64,000 nucleotides of DNA from Halobacillus hunanensis (lineage in GTDB: Bacteria > Bacillota > Bacilli > Bacillales > Halobacillaceae): NCBI RefSeq assembly GCF_900166655.1, contig NZ_FVZB01000005.1, forward strand, positions 1 through 64,000, read 5' to 3'. Below, one piece after another: positions 30,565 to 42,864 of the stretch; within the stretch, counting starts at the first letter, position 1, and every line of letters starts with the position of its first letter. The notes beneath the pieces are model-generated. The model made no database searches. It saw only the letters and a program-made list of their open reading frames with translations, and was not told the origin of the DNA. Both the position numbers and the translations under genes were made by a program.

Positions 30565-32643
30565 ATGCCTAGAGAGTTCTCCTTGGAAAAGACACGTAAC
30601 ATCGGGGTTATGGCTCACATTGATGCCGGTAAAACAACGGCTACCGAGCGTATTCTTTTCTATACAGGACGTATCCATAAAATTGGTGAAACTCACGAAG
30701 GGGCTTCACAAATGGACTGGATGGAGCAGGAACAAGAGCGCGGAATCACGATTACTTCCGCAGCAACAACTGCTCAGTGGAAAGACCACCGTATTAACAT
30801 CATTGACACACCAGGACACGTAGACTTCACAGTTGAGGTTGAACGTTCTCTGCGTGTGCTTGATGGATCTGTAGCCGTACTTGATGCTCAGTCTGGTGTT
30901 GAACCACAAACTGAAACAGTATGGCGTCAGGCAACCACATACGGTGTTCCGCGTATTGTATTTGTAAACAAAATGGACAAAATCGGAGCAGACTTCATTT
31001 ACTCCTTGGGTACATTGAAAGACCGTCTAGGAGCAAATGCTGCAGCTGTTCAGCTTCCAATTGGTGCTGAGGATGACTTCGAAGGAATCATCGACCTAAT
31101 AAACATGGAAGCATACTATTACATGGATGACCTTGGAACGCGTGCGGAAGCTCGTGAAATTCCTGATGAGTACAAAGAACAAGCTGAAGAGTATCACAGC
31201 AAACTAGTTGAAGCTGTTTCAGAACTTGATGAAGACTTGATGATGAAGTACTTAGAAGGAGAAGAAATCACTACAGATGAGCTTAAGGCGGCTATCCGTA
31301 CAGCAACTCTAAGTGTAGATTTCTATCCGGTTTTCTGTGGATCGGCTTTCAAAAACAAAGGCGTTCAACTTCTAATTGATGGTGTTATTGATTATCTCCC
31401 ATCACCGTTAGATGTACCACCAATCGAGGGACATGTCCCACAAACTGAAGAACAGGTTGTACGTAAGGCTGACGATAAAGAGCCATTCTCTGCACTGGCC
31501 TTTAAAGTTGCAACAGACCCTTATGTAGGTAAACTGACTTTCTTCCGAGTATACTCCGGTACACTTGACTCTGGCTCATATGTTAAGAACTCTACAAAAG
31601 ATAAGCGTGAGCGTGTAGGACGTATCCTGCAAATGCACGCAAACTCTCGTGAAGAGATCTCTACAGTATACGCTGGGGATATTGCAGGTGCTGTTGGTCT
31701 TAAAGACACTGGTACAGGTGATACCCTATGTGCTGAGAAGAGTTTAGTTATCCTTGAATCTATGGAATTCCCTGAACCGGTTATCTCTGTTGCAATCGAA
31801 CCTAAGTCTAAGGCTGACCAAGATAAGATGGCTGTAGCACTTGGTAAACTTGCAGAGGAAGATCCAACATTCCGTACAGAGACGAACGTTGAGACTGGTC
31901 AAACAATCATCGCTGGTATGGGTGAACTTCACCTTGATATTATCGTTGACCGTCTGCGTCGCGAGTTCAAAGTCGACGCAAACATTGGTGCACCGCAAGT
32001 TGCCTACCGTGAAACGTTCCGTGGAAGTGCGGAAGTTGAAGGTAAGTTCGTACGCCAGTCCGGTGGTCGTGGGCAATTCGGTCACGTTTGGGTTAAATTT
32101 GAACCAAACGAAGAAGGTGCAGGGTACGAATTCGTAAACAAGATCGTTGGTGGTGTTGTACCGCGTGAATACATTCCTTCTGTAGAAGCTGGAATTAAAG
32201 ATTCTATGGAGAACGGTGTTCTTGCCGGCTATCCTATGGTTGACATCAAAGCGACGCTTTATGATGGGTCTTACCATGACGTTGACTCCAACGAAATGGC
32301 CTTTAAAGTAGCTGCATCAATGGCACTTAAAGAAGCAAAAAATAAATGTAAACCAGTTCTTCTTGAACCAATGATGAAAGTTGAAGTTGTTATTCCGGAA
32401 GAATATATGGGCGATATCATGGGTGATGTAACTTCCCGTCGTGGACGTGTAGAAGGTATGGAAACTCGCGGTACTGCTCAGGTTGTTAAAGCATTTGTTC
32501 CATTATCTGAGATGTTTGGCTATGCAACTGCACTTCGTTCAAACACACAGGGCCGTGGAACTTACACTATGCATTTTGATCACTATGAAGAAGTTCCGAA
32601 GAGTATCTCTGAGGAAATCATTAAGAAAAATGCTGGTGAGTAA
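30565..32643 (+). CDS. fusA: Elongation factor G
   Basis: EF-G, 692 residues. G1 AHIDAGKTT at 17-25, G2 [12 protein letters not shown]3 DTPGHVDF and G4 NKMDK are intact, then domains II-V to the end. It is a translocation GTPase that docks on the L7/L12 stalk. AAGGAGAAAG precedes the ATG. Confidence 0.98.
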   Translation: MPREFSLEKTRNIGVMAHIDAGKTTATERILFYTGRIHKIGETHEGASQMDWMEQEQERGITITSAATTAQWKDHRINIIDTPGHVDFTVEVERSLRVLDGSVAVLDAQSGVEPQTETVWRQATTYGVPRIVFVNKMDKIGADFIYSLGTLKDRLGANAAAVQLPIGAEDDFEGIIDLINMEAYYYMDDLGTRAEAREIPDEYKEQAEEYHSKLVEAVSELDEDLMMKYLEGEEITTDELKAAIRTATLSVDFYPVFCGSAFKNKGVQLLIDGVIDYLPSPLDVPPIEGHVPQTEEQVVRKADDKEPFSALAFKVATDPYVGKLTFFRVYSGTLDSGSYVKNSTKDKRERVGRILQMHANSREEISTVYAGDIAGAVGLKDTGTGDTLCAEKSLVILESMEFPEPVISVAIEPKSKADQDKMAVALGKLAEEDPTFRTETNVETGQTIIAGMGELHLDIIVDRLRREFKVDANIGAPQVAYRETFRGSAEVEGKFVRQSGGRGQFGHVWVKFEPNEEGAGYEFVNKIVGGVVPREYIPSVEAGIKDSMENGVLAGYPMVDIKATLYDGSYHDVDSNEMAFKVAASMALKEAKNKCKPVLLEPMMKVEVVIPEEYMGDIMGDVTSRRGRVEGMETRGTAQVVKAFVPLSEMFGYATALRSNTQGRGTYTMHFDHYEEVPKSISEEIIKKNAGE

Positions 32644-32672
32644 TTGATTTTTTTGTTAAGTTGAAGTATAAC
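32644..32672 (+). promoter_or_regulatory. Candidate tuf promoter in the fusA-tuf spacer
   Basis: TTGATT at 32644-32649 and TATAAC at 32667-32672 have a 17-base spacer right after the fusA stop. A stem ATAGGAAG/CTTCCTAT at 32686-32708 lies in the resulting leader. A separate tuf promoter would help the high EF-Tu output. Confidence 0.45.
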
Positions 32673-32771
32673 TTGTAATGTAAGCATAGGAAGATAACTT
32701 CTTCCTATCGCTTCATCATAAAACTAATTTCAAAAATAACTATGTTATTTATTTAAAGGAGGAAATATACA

Positions 32772-33962
32772 ATGGGTAAAGAAAAATTCGACCGGTCCAA
32801 GTCCCACGTAAACATTGGTACAATTGGACACGTTGACCATGGTAAAACTACATTAACTGCAGCAATCACCACTGTACTTCACAAGAAATCCGGTGAAGGC
32901 TCTGCAATGGCTTACGATATGATCGATGGTGCTCCAGAAGAGCGTGAGCGTGGAATCACAATTTCTACTGCACACGTAGAGTACGAAACTGAAACTCGTC
33001 ACTATGCACACGTTGACTGCCCTGGTCACGCTGACTATGTTAAAAACATGATCACTGGTGCTGCACAAATGGACGGAGCTATCCTAGTTGTATCTGCAGC
33101 TGATGGCCCAATGCCACAAACTCGTGAGCACATCCTGCTTTCTAAAAACGTTGGTGTACCAGCGATCGTTGTTTTCCTTAACAAAACAGACATGGTAGAC
33201 GACGAAGAACTTCTTGAGTTAGTTGAAATGGAAGTTCGTGACCTTCTTTCTGAGTATGACTTCGATGGTGATGAAACACCAGTTGTAAGTGGTTCTGCTC
33301 TTAAAGCACTTGAAGGTGAAGAGAAGTACGAACAAGCTATCTTTGACCTTATGGAACAAGTTGATGCTTTCATCCCAACTCCAGACCGTGACACTGACAA
33401 GCCATTCATGATGCCAGTTGAGGATGTATTCTCAATTACTGGCCGTGGTACAGTTGCAACTGGTCGTGTTGAGCGTGGCCAAGTTAAAGTCGGCGACGAA
33501 ATCGAAATCATCGGTATGGCTGAAGATGCTCGCAAAACTACGATCACTGGTGTGGAAATGTTCCGTAAGCTTCTAGATTATGCTGAAGCTGGCGATAACA
33601 TTGGTGCACTTCTTCGTGGGGTTAACCGTGAAGATATCAGCCGTGGTCAAGTACTAGCTAAGCCTGGTTCTATTACACCACACACAAACTTCCAAGCTGA
33701 GGTTTATGTACTATCAAAAGATGAAGGTGGACGTCACACTCCATTCTTCTCAAACTACCGCCCTCAGTTCTACTTCCGTACAACTGATGTAACTGGTGTT
33801 ATTCAACTTCCAGAAGGCGTTGAAATGGTAATGCCTGGCGATAACATTGAAATGACAGTTGAACTTATCTCTCCAATCGCGATTGAAGATGGAACTAGAT
33901 TTTCTATCCGCGAAGGTGGACGTACTGTAGGTTCTGGCGTTGTTTCTAAAATTACTAAGTAA
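32772..33962 (+). CDS. tuf: Elongation factor Tu
   Basis: EF-Tu, 396 residues. GHVDHGKTT at 19-27, [14 protein letters not shown] and the NKTD motif (where many Firmicute EF-Tus have NKxD) are all present. Domains II and III are complete. It delivers aminoacyl-tRNA. AAGGAGGAAATA precedes the ATG. Only one tuf is seen in this window. Confidence 0.98.
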   Translation: MGKEKFDRSKSHVNIGTIGHVDHGKTTLTAAITTVLHKKSGEGSAMAYDMIDGAPEERERGITISTAHVEYETETRHYAHVDCPGHADYVKNMITGAAQMDGAILVVSAADGPMPQTREHILLSKNVGVPAIVVFLNKTDMVDDEELLELVEMEVRDLLSEYDFDGDETPVVSGSALKALEGEEKYEQAIFDLMEQVDAFIPTPDRDTDKPFMMPVEDVFSITGRGTVATGRVERGQVKVGDEIEIIGMAEDARKTTITGVEMFRKLLDYAEAGDNIGALLRGVNREDISRGQVLAKPGSITPHTNFQAEVYVLSKDEGGRHTPFFSNYRPQFYFRTTDVTGVIQLPEGVEMVMPGDNIEMTVELISPIAIEDGTRFSIREGGRTVGSGVVSKITK

Positions 33963-33975
33963 TAAATGATTCCCT

Positions 33976-34014
33976 AAATCAGGTAACGGCCAATGGTCGT
34001 TACCTGATTTTTTA
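33976..34014 (+). terminator. Intrinsic terminator of the str operon
   Basis: AAATCAGGTAACG pairs with CGTTACCTGATTT around a nine-base loop and continues into TTTATTTTTA. Confidence 0.92.
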
Positions 34015-34301
34015 TTTTTACTTGAACAGTTTTTTCATTTGAAAAACTGAAATGTCATTTATTCTGCAGTTCTATCAAAGAATGATTTCATACTTAAATC
34101 CTCCTGAGCCCAAGAGATACAAAGTGTATAAATGAATCATCTCCCCAAGTCTAGTCATGCATATAATTTAAATTAATTTTATTAGGCTAAGCAGTATCCT
34201 GAAATCTCGATAATGTCTGAGAAGAGAAGGGGAGGTGGGGAATTCAATAGGTTTTCACCAAGACACTATTAGTAAGATTGTTCTGTTGCTCTCATTAGCG
34301 A
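34015..34301. other. AT-rich spacer between tuf and the foldback repeat
   Basis: About 290 bases with no credible gene, RNA or promoter that I can support. In B. subtilis this position holds the ybaC gene; I see no recognisable remnant of it. Confidence 0.5.
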
Positions 34302-34489
34302 AATGGGGATGGGAAACTGCGAGACTCCTACGAGAAAGGAAACGCTGGCGCGACCCCAGAAGTCGTAGACCGAGGAGACTTGCCGGTTTTAAGGAAGTTC
34401 GGCTAAAACCGAAACCTCCTGTTTCAACGCCGGACGCCCCCAAGTCCTGTGGGGGCACCGTGGAAAGCGAGTAGTTTGCCAGCCCCATT
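34302..34489. repeat. GC-rich foldback repeat element between tuf and rpsJ
   Basis: A 188-base element with 19-base terminal inverted repeats matching at 16 positions (34302-34320 with 34471-34489). It holds two internal hairpins: CGGTTTTA/TAAAACCG (34384-34411) and GCCCCC/GGGGGC (34436-34456). It is clearly more GC-rich than its surroundings. The pattern (AAACTGCGAGACTCCT near one end, GGAAAGCGAGTAGTTT near the other) resembles dispersed intergenic repeats that I recall from Bacillaceae genomes. No target-site duplication is evident. It encodes no believable protein. Confidence 0.75.
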
Positions 34490-34688
34490 CTCCTATTTAA
34501 AATATGGAACCTAACTCAGATTCAACAAATGAGCAGTTGTGGGGTAACACGAATAGAAAGTGATTATGAAATTGACTCAAATGAAAAGTTCTATAATCAT
34601 ATCTATTTAAAATGAGGGTTGAATTATGCATGAAACGCATGTATAATATCTTGAGGTGTTCACTTCATAACTTTTTATGAAAACACTC
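34490..34688. other. AT-rich spacer before the S10 promoter
   Basis: About 200 bases with no supported gene. An 11-base direct repeat CTATTTAAAAT occurs at 34493 and 34603; I attach no function to it. Confidence 0.4.
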
Positions 34689-34717
34689 TTGCATTGACCA
34701 CGATTCTTCTATATAAT
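34689..34717 (+). promoter_or_regulatory. Sigma-A promoter of the S10-spc-alpha cluster
   Basis: TTGCAT at 34689-34694 and a perfect TATAAT at 34712-34717 are 17 bases apart. A nearby TTGACC at 34694 is only 12 bases from the -10 and is not usable. Confidence 0.75.
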
Positions 34718-34723
34718 GAGTAA

Positions 34724-35162
<439 letters not shown>

Positions 35163-35194
35163 ATTATAAAAAGTAACAATAGGAGGTGGAACGG

Positions 35195-35830
35195 ATGACG
35201 AAAGGAATCTTAGGACGCAAGGTCGGCATGACTCAAATCTTTTCAGAAGACGGAGAGTTGATTCCAGTAACAGTTGTACAGGCTGAGCCAAACGTTGTTC
35301 TTCAGAAGAAGACAGTTGAAAATGATGGCTATGAAGCGTTGCAACTTGGTTTTGCTGATCAAAAGTCAAACCGTTTGAAGAAAGCTGACCAAGGTCACGC
35401 TGAAAAAGCAAACACATCACCTAAGCGCTACATTCGTGAATTCCGTAATTCTAACCTTGATGACTACGAACTAGGTCAAGAGGTTAAAGTAGATATTTTC
35501 GAAAATGGTGACGTAATCGATGTAACAGGAACTTCTAAAGGGAAAGGTTTCCAAGGCGCAATCAAGCGTCATAACCAATCTCGCGGCCCAATGAGCCACG
35601 GTTCCCGTTTTCACCGTCGTTCTGGTTCTATGGGGCAAGGTGCTGACCCATCTAAAGTCTTCAAAGGTAAAGGCCTTGCAGGACAAATGGGTGGAGAAAC
35701 AGTTACCCTGCAAAACCTTGAAGTAGTGAAAGTGGACGCTGAGCGTAACCTGCTACTCATTAAAGGGAATGTCCCTGGACCGAAAAAATCATACGTTAAA
35801 GTAACAAGTGCAGTAAAGGCTAGCAAATAA
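35195..35830 (+). CDS. rplC: 50S ribosomal protein L3
   Basis: L3, 211 residues, with [13 protein letters not shown] at the start and the long loop [18 protein letters not shown] reaching the peptidyl-transferase centre. The ATG at 35195 follows AGGAGGTGGA; the in-frame GTG inside the ribosome site is rejected. Confidence 0.97.
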   Translation: MTKGILGRKVGMTQIFSEDGELIPVTVVQAEPNVVLQKKTVENDGYEALQLGFADQKSNRLKKADQGHAEKANTSPKRYIREFRNSNLDDYELGQEVKVDIFENGDVIDVTGTSKGKGFQGAIKRHNQSRGPMSHGSRFHRRSGSMGQGADPSKVFKGKGLAGQMGGETVTLQNLEVVKVDAERNLLLIKGNVPGPKKSYVKVTSAVKASK

Positions 35831-35852
35831 TTAAAGGAAGGGAGGATATGTC

Positions 35853-36476
35853 ATGCCTAAAGTAGCACTATTAAGCCAAAGCGGCTCTCAAGTTGGAGAT
35901 ATCGAACTAAGTGATGCTGTTTTTGGAATTGAACCTAATACTCATGTTTTACATGAAGCTGTTGTGTCACAACGCGCTTCTTTGCGTCAAGGGACACACA
36001 AAGTTAAAAACCGTTCTGAAGTTAGTGGCGGCGGTCGTAAGCCATGGCGCCAAAAAGGTACCGGACGTGCGCGTCAAGGGTCAACCCGTTCACCACAGTG
36101 GGTAGGCGGCGGAACTGTATTTGGTCCGACCCCACGTAGCTATAGCTACAAAATGCCTAAGAAAATGCGTCGTTTAGCATTGAAATCTGCTTATTCTTCT
36201 AAAGTACAAGAAGATAATATTGTTGTGCTTGAGGACCTTTCTTTTGATGCGCCTAAAACGAAGGAAGTAGTCAACATGCTTAAAGCTTTAGATGTTAATG
36301 AAAAAGCATTGATTGTCACAGCTGATCGAAATGAAAATGCTGTTCTATCATCTAATAATCTTCCTACAGTGAAGACATTAACATTTGATGAAGTAAGTGT
36401 GTTAGATTTACTAACGCATGACAAACTTATCCTAACGAAGGAAGCAGCTGAAAAAGCAGGGGAGGTGCTCTCATAA
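35853..36476 (+). CDS. rplD: 50S ribosomal protein L4
   Basis: L4, 207 residues. The extended exit-tunnel loop [18 protein letters not shown], where macrolide-resistance changes are known, is wild type in appearance. Its TAA shares a base with the rplW ATG (TAATG). Whether it regulates the S10 operon here, as in E. coli, is not shown by the sequence. Confidence 0.97.
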   Translation: MPKVALLSQSGSQVGDIELSDAVFGIEPNTHVLHEAVVSQRASLRQGTHKVKNRSEVSGGGRKPWRQKGTGRARQGSTRSPQWVGGGTVFGPTPRSYSYKMPKKMRRLALKSAYSSKVQEDNIVVLEDLSFDAPKTKEVVNMLKALDVNEKALIVTADRNENAVLSSNNLPTVKTLTFDEVSVLDLLTHDKLILTKEAAEKAGEVLS

Positions 36477-36763
36477 TGAAAGAACCACGCGATATCGTAA
36501 AACGCCCTGTCATTACTGAACATTCTGCTGACCTTATGGGAGAAAAGAAATACACGTTTGAAGTGAGCACGAAAGCAAATAAAACGGAAATCAAGACAGC
36601 TGTTGAAGAGATTTTCGGAGTTAAAGTTGCACGTGTAAACACAGCGAACCTTAAAGGGAAATTCAAGCGTATGGGTCGTTACGGTGGATACCGTTCTGAT
36701 CGTAAGAAAGCAGTTGTCACACTAACTGAAGACAGTGAAGAACTAGAATTCTTTGAAGTATAA
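36476..36763 (+). CDS. rplW: 50S ribosomal protein L23
   Basis: L23, 95 residues, with [16 protein letters not shown] and a beta hairpin [18 protein letters not shown]. It sits at the tunnel exit and docks SRP and trigger factor. It overlaps the rplD stop by one base, with GGGGAGGTG upstream. Confidence 0.97.
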   Translation: MKEPRDIVKRPVITEHSADLMGEKKYTFEVSTKANKTEIKTAVEEIFGVKVARVNTANLKGKFKRMGRYGGYRSDRKKAVVTLTEDSEELEFFEV

Positions 36764-36797
36764 ACTATAAATCCACTAAGTGAAGGAGGGAAATAAG

Positions 36798-37631
36798 ATG
36801 GCGATTAAAAAGTTTCGACCAATTACTAACGGTCGTCGACACATGTCAGTATCAGATTTCTCTGAAATTACTACTGACAAACCTGAACGCTCCCTATTGA
36901 CACCATTGCACAAGCGTGGTGGCCGTAATAATCAGGGTAGGCTGACAGTTCGTCATCAAGGCGGAGGTCACAAGCGTCATTACCGTATTATCGACTTTAA
37001 GCGTGATAAAGATGGAATACCTGGACGCGTTGCTACGATCGAATACGATCCAAACCGTTCCGCAAACATTGCATTAATTAACTACGTTGATGGAGAAAAA
37101 CGCTACATTCTAGCTCCTAAAGGGCTGAAAGTTGGCCATGAAATCATTTCAGGTGAAGGTGCAGATATCAAAACAGGTAACTCACTTCGTCTAAAAGATA
37201 TTCCAGTAGGTACAATTGTACACAACGTGGAACTTAAACCAGGGCGCGGAGGACAGCTTGTACGTTCAGCTGGTGCTTCAGCACAAATTCTTGGTCGAGA
37301 AGAAAAATATACACTTGTTCGTTTAGCTTCCCGTGAAGTTCGTCTAGTACTAAGTACTTGCCGTGCGACGATCGGTCAAGTTGGTAACCTTGAACATGAA
37401 TTAATCAGCGTTGGTAAAGCTGGACGTTCTCGTTGGCAAGGCAAGCGCCCAACTGTACGTGGTTCTGTTATGAACCCTAGTGATCACCCTCACGGTGGTG
37501 GTGAAGGACGCGCGCCTATCGGCAGACCTTCTCCAGTGTCTCCATGGGGTCAGCCAACTCTTGGTTACAAGACACGTAAGCGTAACAAACCATCAGATAA
37601 ATATATCGTTCGTAGAAGAGGTAAAAAATAA
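36798..37631 (+). CDS. rplB: 50S ribosomal protein L2
   Basis: L2, 277 residues. The SH3-like and OB-like domains are intact and the C-terminal [14 protein letters not shown] carries the conserved histidine near the peptidyl-transferase centre. The ATG at 36798 follows GAAGGAGGGAA; an in-frame ATG six codons upstream precedes the ribosome site and is rejected. Confidence 0.97.
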   Translation: MAIKKFRPITNGRRHMSVSDFSEITTDKPERSLLTPLHKRGGRNNQGRLTVRHQGGGHKRHYRIIDFKRDKDGIPGRVATIEYDPNRSANIALINYVDGEKRYILAPKGLKVGHEIISGEGADIKTGNSLRLKDIPVGTIVHNVELKPGRGGQLVRSAGASAQILGREEKYTLVRLASREVRLVLSTCRATIGQVGNLEHELISVGKAGRSRWQGKRPTVRGSVMNPSDHPHGGGEGRAPIGRPSPVSPWGQPTLGYKTRKRNKPSDKYIVRRRGKK

Positions 37632-37688
37632 CGGGGTTGGACGACGGGCGATAACACCCGTCTCTCAATCACGAAGGGAGGTTTATCC

Positions 37689-37967
37689 ATGGGCCGCAGC
37701 CTAAAAAAGGGACCTTTTGTAGATGATCATTTAATGAAAAAAGTTGAGAAGTTGAACGAAGACAGCAAACACCAGGTGGTGAAGACGTGGTCACGTCGTT
37801 CTACAATCTTCCCAAACTTTGTTGGACACACAATTGCCGTTTATGACGGACGCAAACACGTACCAGTTTACGTGACAGAAGACATGGTTGGTCATAAGCT
37901 TGGTGAATTCGCGCCTTCCCGTACGTTTAAGGGACACTCAGGCGACGATAAGAAAACAAAACGCTAA
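37689..37967 (+). CDS. rpsS: 30S ribosomal protein S19
   Basis: S19, 92 residues, starting [14 protein letters not shown], with the conserved [19 protein letters not shown] core. It forms a complex with S13 in the 30S head. GAAGGGAGG precedes the ATG. A small GACGGGCG/ACACCCGTC stem lies in the 57-base spacer after rplB. Confidence 0.97.
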   Translation: MGRSLKKGPFVDDHLMKKVEKLNEDSKHQVVKTWSRRSTIFPNFVGHTIAVYDGRKHVPVYVTEDMVGHKLGEFAPSRTFKGHSGDDKKTKR

Positions 37968-37988
37968 TGGAGAGAGGAGGCTACTCTA

Positions 37989-38330
37989 ATGCAAGCTAAA
38001 GCAGTTGCTAAAACCGTTCGTATTGCTCCTCGTAAAGCTCGTTTGGTTATCGATTTGATTCGAGGAAAAAACGTAGGTGAAGCGATCGCAACATTACGCC
38101 TGAAACAGCGTGGTGCATCTCCTGTTGTGGAGAAGGTACTTAAATCTGCGATTGCAAATGCTGAACACAATTATGAAATGGACCCGGACAATTTATACGT
38201 TTCCGAAGCGTTTGTAAATGAAGGTGTCACTCTTAAACGTTTCCGCCCTCGTGCGATGGGACGTGCAAGCCAAATCAACAAACGTACCAGCCATATTACA
38301 GTGGTTGTATCAGAAAAGAAGGAGGGATAA
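37989..38330 (+). CDS. rplV: 50S ribosomal protein L22
   Basis: L22, 113 residues. The exit-tunnel hairpin ([20 protein letters not shown]) is intact, without the deletions known to give macrolide resistance. AGAGGAGGC precedes the ATG. Confidence 0.97.
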   Translation: MQAKAVAKTVRIAPRKARLVIDLIRGKNVGEAIATLRLKQRGASPVVEKVLKSAIANAEHNYEMDPDNLYVSEAFVNEGVTLKRFRPRAMGRASQINKRTSHITVVVSEKKEG

Positions 38331-38333
38331 TCA

Positions 38334-38975
38334 GTGGGTCAAAAAGTTAATCCGGTAGGTCTTCGTATTGGCGTTATCCGTGACTGGGAGTCTAAGTGGT
38401 ACGCTGGTAAAGACTATGCTGACTTGTTGCATGAAGATATTAAAGTTCGTGAATATATTGAACAACGTCTAAAAGATGCTGCCGTATCTACAGTTGAAAT
38501 TGAGCGCGCAGCAAACCGTGTAAACATTACCATTCACACTGGTAAGCCAGGTATGGTTATCGGTAAAGGCGGATCTGAAGTTGAAGCACTTCGTAAATCG
38601 CTAAATAACCTAACTGGTAAACGTGTTCACATCAACATTGTTGAGGTGAAGAAACCTGACCTAAACGCTACGCTTGTAGCTGACAATATTGCACGTCAAC
38701 TGGAAAACCGTGTATCTTTCCGTCGTGCACAGAAACAAACAATCCAACGCGCTATGCGTGGAGGAGCTAAAGGTATTCGTACACAAGTATCTGGACGCCT
38801 AGGCGGTGCGGATATCGCTCGTGCAGAATATTACAGTGAAGGAACAGTACCACTTCACACACTTCGTGCAGATATCGATTATGGAACTGCTGAAGCTGAC
38901 ACCACATACGGTAAACTTGGTGTTAAAGTGTGGATCTATCGTGGAGAAATCCTTCCAACTAAAAACAACAATTAA
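38334..38975 (+). CDS. rpsC: 30S ribosomal protein S3
   Basis: S3, 213 residues. The KH domain GxxG loop reads [10 protein letters not shown] and the C-terminal domain has [20 protein letters not shown]. Start codon is GTG at 38334, three bases after the rplV stop, with GGAGGGATAA upstream. It lines the mRNA entry channel. Confidence 0.97.
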   Translation: MGQKVNPVGLRIGVIRDWESKWYAGKDYADLLHEDIKVREYIEQRLKDAAVSTVEIERAANRVNITIHTGKPGMVIGKGGSEVEALRKSLNNLTGKRVHINIVEVKKPDLNATLVADNIARQLENRVSFRRAQKQTIQRAMRGGAKGIRTQVSGRLGGADIARAEYYSEGTVPLHTLRADIDYGTAEADTTYGKLGVKVWIYRGEILPTKNNN

Positions 38976-38993
38976 GGAAGGGGGAAAAGCATT

Positions 38994-39615
<622 letters not shown>

Positions 39616-39643
39616 TTAATAAATGAGAGGAGGTCACCCTCAC

Positions 39644-39907
39644 ATGAGTGAACGTAACAATCGTAAAGTTTACACTGGACGTGTAGTATCAGACAAAATG
39701 GATAAAACCATTACTGTTCTAGTTGAGACATATAAGTTCCACAAACTTTATGGCAAACGCGTAAAGTATTCAAAAAAATTCAAGACTCATGACGAAAACA
39801 ATCAAGCTAAAAATGGTGACATTGTGCGCATTATGGAAACACGCCCGCTATCAGCGACAAAGCGTTTCCGTCTTGTAGAAGTCGTAGAAGAGTCTGTTAT
39901 TATTTAA
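39644..39907 (+). CDS. rpsQ: 30S ribosomal protein S17
   Basis: S17, 87 residues, an OB fold with [19 protein letters not shown] and [20 protein letters not shown]. The ATG at 39644 follows GAGAGGAGGTCACC; the upstream ATG precedes this ribosome site. Confidence 0.96.
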   Translation: MSERNNRKVYTGRVVSDKMDKTITVLVETYKFHKLYGKRVKYSKKFKTHDENNQAKNGDIVRIMETRPLSATKRFRLVEVVEESVII

Positions 39908-39948
39908 TATAGTTCGCTCGGAATGATTCCGAAGGGAGGTTACAGTGT

Positions 39949-40317
39949 ATGATTCAACAGGAGACTCGTTTGAAAGTAGCCGACAACTCTGGTGCTCGTG
40001 AAATCCAAACGATTAAAGTATTGGGTGGATCAGGGCGTAAGACTGCTAACATCGGTGATATTATTACCGCTACTGTGAAACAAGCAACACCAGGGGGCGT
40101 TGTCAAAAAAGGTGAAATTGTAAAGGCCGTTATTGTACGTTCAAAGAGCGGAATGCGTCGTAAAGATGGTTCTTACATTCGTTTCGATGAAAACGCAGCA
40201 GTAATCGTGCGTGATGACAAAGGACCACGCGGAACACGTATCTTTGGCCCGGTAGCTCGTGAACTTCGTGACGCTAAATTCATGAAGATCGTATCATTAG
40301 CTCCAGAAGTATTGTAA
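39949..40317 (+). CDS. rplN: 50S ribosomal protein L14
   Basis: L14, 122 residues, starting [17 protein letters not shown], with [20 protein letters not shown]. It lies at the subunit interface and contacts L19 and the silencing factor RsfS. AAGGGAGGTT precedes the ATG. Confidence 0.97.
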   Translation: MIQQETRLKVADNSGAREIQTIKVLGGSGRKTANIGDIITATVKQATPGGVVKKGEIVKAVIVRSKSGMRRKDGSYIRFDENAAVIVRDDKGPRGTRIFGPVARELRDAKFMKIVSLAPEVL

Positions 40318-40359
40318 AAACTCTGAATTGAAATGCCTTGTTAAGGAGGTGCGCGAAGC

Positions 40360-40671
40360 ATGCACGTGAAAAAAGGTGACAAAGTTATGGTTATTTCCGG
40401 TAAGGATAAAGGTAAGCAAGGTTCGATCCTTGAAGCATACCCGAAGAAAGACCGAGTTCTTGTAGAAGGTGTGAATGAAGTTAAGAAACACGCTAAACCT
40501 TCCCAAGATAACCCACAGGGCGGGATTCTTACTCAGGAAGCGCCAATTCACGTTTCCAACGTAATGCCGATTGATCCAAAATCCGGCGAACCAACTCGTG
40601 TTGGTTATAAAGTTGAGAACGGAAAAAAAGTTCGTATCGCGAAAAAATCTGGTGAAGCTTTAGATAAATAA
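40360..40671 (+). CDS. rplX: 50S ribosomal protein L24
   Basis: L24, 103 residues, with an N-terminal KOW motif ([17 protein letters not shown]) and the [20 protein letters not shown] segment. It is an early assembly protein at the tunnel exit. AAGGAGGTGCG precedes the ATG. Confidence 0.97.
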   Translation: MHVKKGDKVMVISGKDKGKQGSILEAYPKKDRVLVEGVNEVKKHAKPSQDNPQGGILTQEAPIHVSNVMPIDPKSGEPTRVGYKVENGKKVRIAKKSGEALDK

Positions 40672-40697
40672 TCCAGTGACGAAAGGAGGGCCACTTG

Positions 40698-41237
40698 ATG
40701 AACCAATTCAAGAAAAAATATCAAGAAGAAATTGTGCCATCTATGATGAGCAAGTTTAATTACGACTCTATTATGCAAGCACCTAAAATCGAGAAAATTG
40801 TCATTAATATGGGTGTTGGAGATGCAGTGCAGAATGCGAAAGCACTTGATTCAGCTGTGGAAGAATTATCATTAATCTCTGGTCAAAAGCCAATGATTAC
40901 AAAAGCTAAGAAATCTATTGCAGGTTTCCGTTTGCGTGAAGGTATGCCAATTGGTGCGAAAGTAACACTTCGCGGAGAGCGTATGTATGAATTTTTCCAA
41001 AAGCTTGTATCTGTATCTTTACCACGTGTTAGAGACTTCCGCGGAATCTCAAAGAAAGCCTTTGACGGACGTGGAAACTACACACTTGGGGTTAAAGAGC
41101 AGCTGATTTTCCCAGAAATTAATTATGACAAAGTAGATAAAGTGCGTGGCATGGATATCGTAATCGTCACAACGGCTGACACTGACGAAGAATCACGTGA
41201 ACTATTAGCTCAATTCGGTATGCCGTTCCAGAAATAA
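40698..41237 (+). CDS. rplE: 50S ribosomal protein L5
   Basis: L5, 179 residues, with [17 protein letters not shown] and [19 protein letters not shown]. It binds 5S rRNA in the central protuberance. The ATG at 40698 follows AAAGGAGGG by seven bases; a TTG one codon earlier is rejected because the length then differs from the family. Confidence 0.96.
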   Translation: MNQFKKKYQEEIVPSMMSKFNYDSIMQAPKIEKIVINMGVGDAVQNAKALDSAVEELSLISGQKPMITKAKKSIAGFRLREGMPIGAKVTLRGERMYEFFQKLVSVSLPRVRDFRGISKKAFDGRGNYTLGVKEQLIFPEINYDKVDKVRGMDIVIVTTADTDEESRELLAQFGMPFQK

Positions 41238-41263
41238 TGAGCTAACTTTAAGGAGGGAAAATT

Positions 41264-41449
41264 GTGGCTAAAAAATCAATGGTCGCGAAACAGCAGCGCA
41301 AACAAAAGTACCAAGTACGTGAATATACTCGCTGCGAACGTTGCGGACGTCCTCATTCCGTACTTCGTAAATTTAAGCTTTGCCGTATTTGTTTCCGTGA
41401 ACTTGCATACAAAGGACAAATCCCTGGTGTCAAAAAAGCCAGCTGGTAA
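41264..41449 (+). CDS. rpsN: 30S ribosomal protein S14, zinc-binding type Z
   Basis: S14, 61 residues, the short zinc form with C24, C27, C40 and C43 (CERC and CRIC). B. subtilis also keeps a zinc-free paralogue for zinc starvation elsewhere. Start codon is GTG at 41264, after AAGGAGGGAAA. Confidence 0.96.
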   Translation: MAKKSMVAKQQRKQKYQVREYTRCERCGRPHSVLRKFKLCRICFRELAYKGQIPGVKKASW

Positions 41450-41479
41450 ACCCGATATAGGGAAGGAGGTATATGAGTT

Positions 41480-41878
41480 ATGACTATGACAGATCCAATT
41501 GCAGATATGCTTACGCGTATTCGCAACGCGAATATGGTTCGTCACGAGAAGCTTGAACTACCAGCTTCTAAAGTGAAAAAAGAAATTGCTGATATCCTAA
41601 AACGTGAAGGTTTTGTACGTGATTATGAATTTGTAGAGGATAGCAAACAAGGTGTCCTGCGCTTATTCCTTAAGTACGGTCAAAATGATGAACGTGTTAT
41701 CACTGGTGTGAAGCGTATCAGTAAACCAGGACTACGTGTTTATGCTAAAGCCGAAGAACTACCAAAAGTTCTAAACGGACTTGGTGTTGCCGTTGTTTCT
41801 ACTTCAAAAGGTGTATTAACCGACAAAGAAGCTCGTGAACAAGCCATTGGCGGCGAAGTTCTAGCATATGTTTGGTAA
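41480..41878 (+). CDS. rpsH: 30S ribosomal protein S8
   Basis: S8, 132 residues, with [15 protein letters not shown] at the start and [11 protein letters not shown] and [18 protein letters not shown] near the end. It binds 16S rRNA helix 21. AAGGAGGTATATGAG precedes the ATG, which aligns with the MVMTDP start in B. subtilis. Confidence 0.97.
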   Translation: MTMTDPIADMLTRIRNANMVRHEKLELPASKVKKEIADILKREGFVRDYEFVEDSKQGVLRLFLKYGQNDERVITGVKRISKPGLRVYAKAEELPKVLNGLGVAVVSTSKGVLTDKEAREQAIGGEVLAYVW

Positions 41879-41909
41879 TCGAATTAGATAAGACAGGAGG
41901 TGCAAATGA

Positions 41910-42446
41910 ATGTCTCGCGTAGGATTAAAATCATTAGAAATCCCTGAAGGTGTAGAAATCATTCAGGATAATAATACAATCACAGTTAAAGGGCCAAAAG
42001 GTGAATTAACTCGTACATTCCACGAAGATATCACGGTGAAGATTGAAGATAATGTTCTTACAGTAGCTCGCCCTAGCGATCATAAAGAACATCGTGCTCT
42101 TCACGGTACCACTCGCAGCCTGATCGGAAACATGGTTGAGGGAGTATCTAAAGGATACGAGAAAAGCCTTGAAATTATCGGTGTAGGTTACCGTGCGCAA
42201 AAACAGGGAGAAACTGTTGTCGTTAATGCTGGTTACTCTCACCCTGTAGAAATTGAAAAGCGTGATGGAATCGAAATCGATGTACCATCCAATACGAAAC
42301 TGACTATTAAAGGAATTGACAAAGAACTTGTCGGCGCTGTTGCTGCAAAGATTCGTGCTATTCGTCCTCCAGAACCTTATAAAGGTAAAGGAATTCGTTA
42401 TGAAAACGAACGTGTTCGCAGAAAAGAAGGTAAAACAGCTAAATAA
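41910..42446 (+). CDS. rplF: 50S ribosomal protein L6
   Basis: L6, 178 residues, two related domains, ending with [20 protein letters not shown]. It lies near the sarcin-ricin loop. AGGAGGTGCAAATGA precedes the ATG at 41910; an overlapping ATG at 41905 is out of frame. Confidence 0.97.
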   Translation: MSRVGLKSLEIPEGVEIIQDNNTITVKGPKGELTRTFHEDITVKIEDNVLTVARPSDHKEHRALHGTTRSLIGNMVEGVSKGYEKSLEIIGVGYRAQKQGETVVVNAGYSHPVEIEKRDGIEIDVPSNTKLTIKGIDKELVGAVAAKIRAIRPPEPYKGKGIRYENERVRRKEGKTAK

Positions 42447-42481
42447 GGTGCTAAGGTAAGGAATAGAAAGGAGTGACCCAG

Positions 42482-42844
42482 ATGATCACGAAGGCTGATA
42501 AAAATGCCGTACGTAAGAAGCGTCATGCCCGTGTTCGTACAACTGTTGCTGGTACAGCAGAGCGTCCGCGCTTGAACGTTTACCGATCTAACAAACACAT
42601 CTATGCACAATTAATCGATGATACGAACCAAGTTACACTAGCAAGTGCTTCTACTGTTGAAAAAGACTTCGGTCTTGATAACACTGGAAACATTGAAGCA
42701 GCTGAAAAAGTCGGTGAATTAGTAGCTAAACGTGCCAAAGACAACGGTTATAAAGTCGTTGTGTTCGACCGTGGCGGTTACTTGTATCATGGACGTGTAA
42801 AAGCTCTAGCAGACGCGGCTCGCGAAGCCGGCCTGGAATTTTAA
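42482..42844 (+). CDS. rplR: 50S ribosomal protein L18
   Basis: L18, 120 residues, with [19 protein letters not shown] and the C-terminal [19 protein letters not shown]. It binds 5S rRNA with L5. The ATG at 42482 follows AAAGGAGTGAC. Confidence 0.97.
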   Translation: MITKADKNAVRKKRHARVRTTVAGTAERPRLNVYRSNKHIYAQLIDDTNQVTLASASTVEKDFGLDNTGNIEAAEKVGELVAKRAKDNGYKVVVFDRGGYLYHGRVKALADAAREAGLEF

Positions 42845-42864
42845 TCGTTAAAGGAGGGACATAA

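Noticed and set aside
31744-32277. A 177-codon reverse frame inside fusA
   Set aside because: It is antisense to a highly conserved gene; composition reflects codon bias of fusA, and no ribosome site supports it.
33035-33547. A 170-codon reverse frame inside tuf
   Set aside because: Serine-rich shadow of EF-Tu codons; no start signal.
34235-34474. A 79-codon frame through the foldback repeat
   Set aside because: It is Arg/Pro-rich, overlaps the inverted-repeat element, and is also open on the opposite strand. This is typical of GC-rich repeats, not of a gene.
34694-34699. TTGACC as the -35 of the S10 promoter
   Set aside because: It is only 12 bases from TATAAT; TTGCAT at 34689 gives the normal 17-base spacing.
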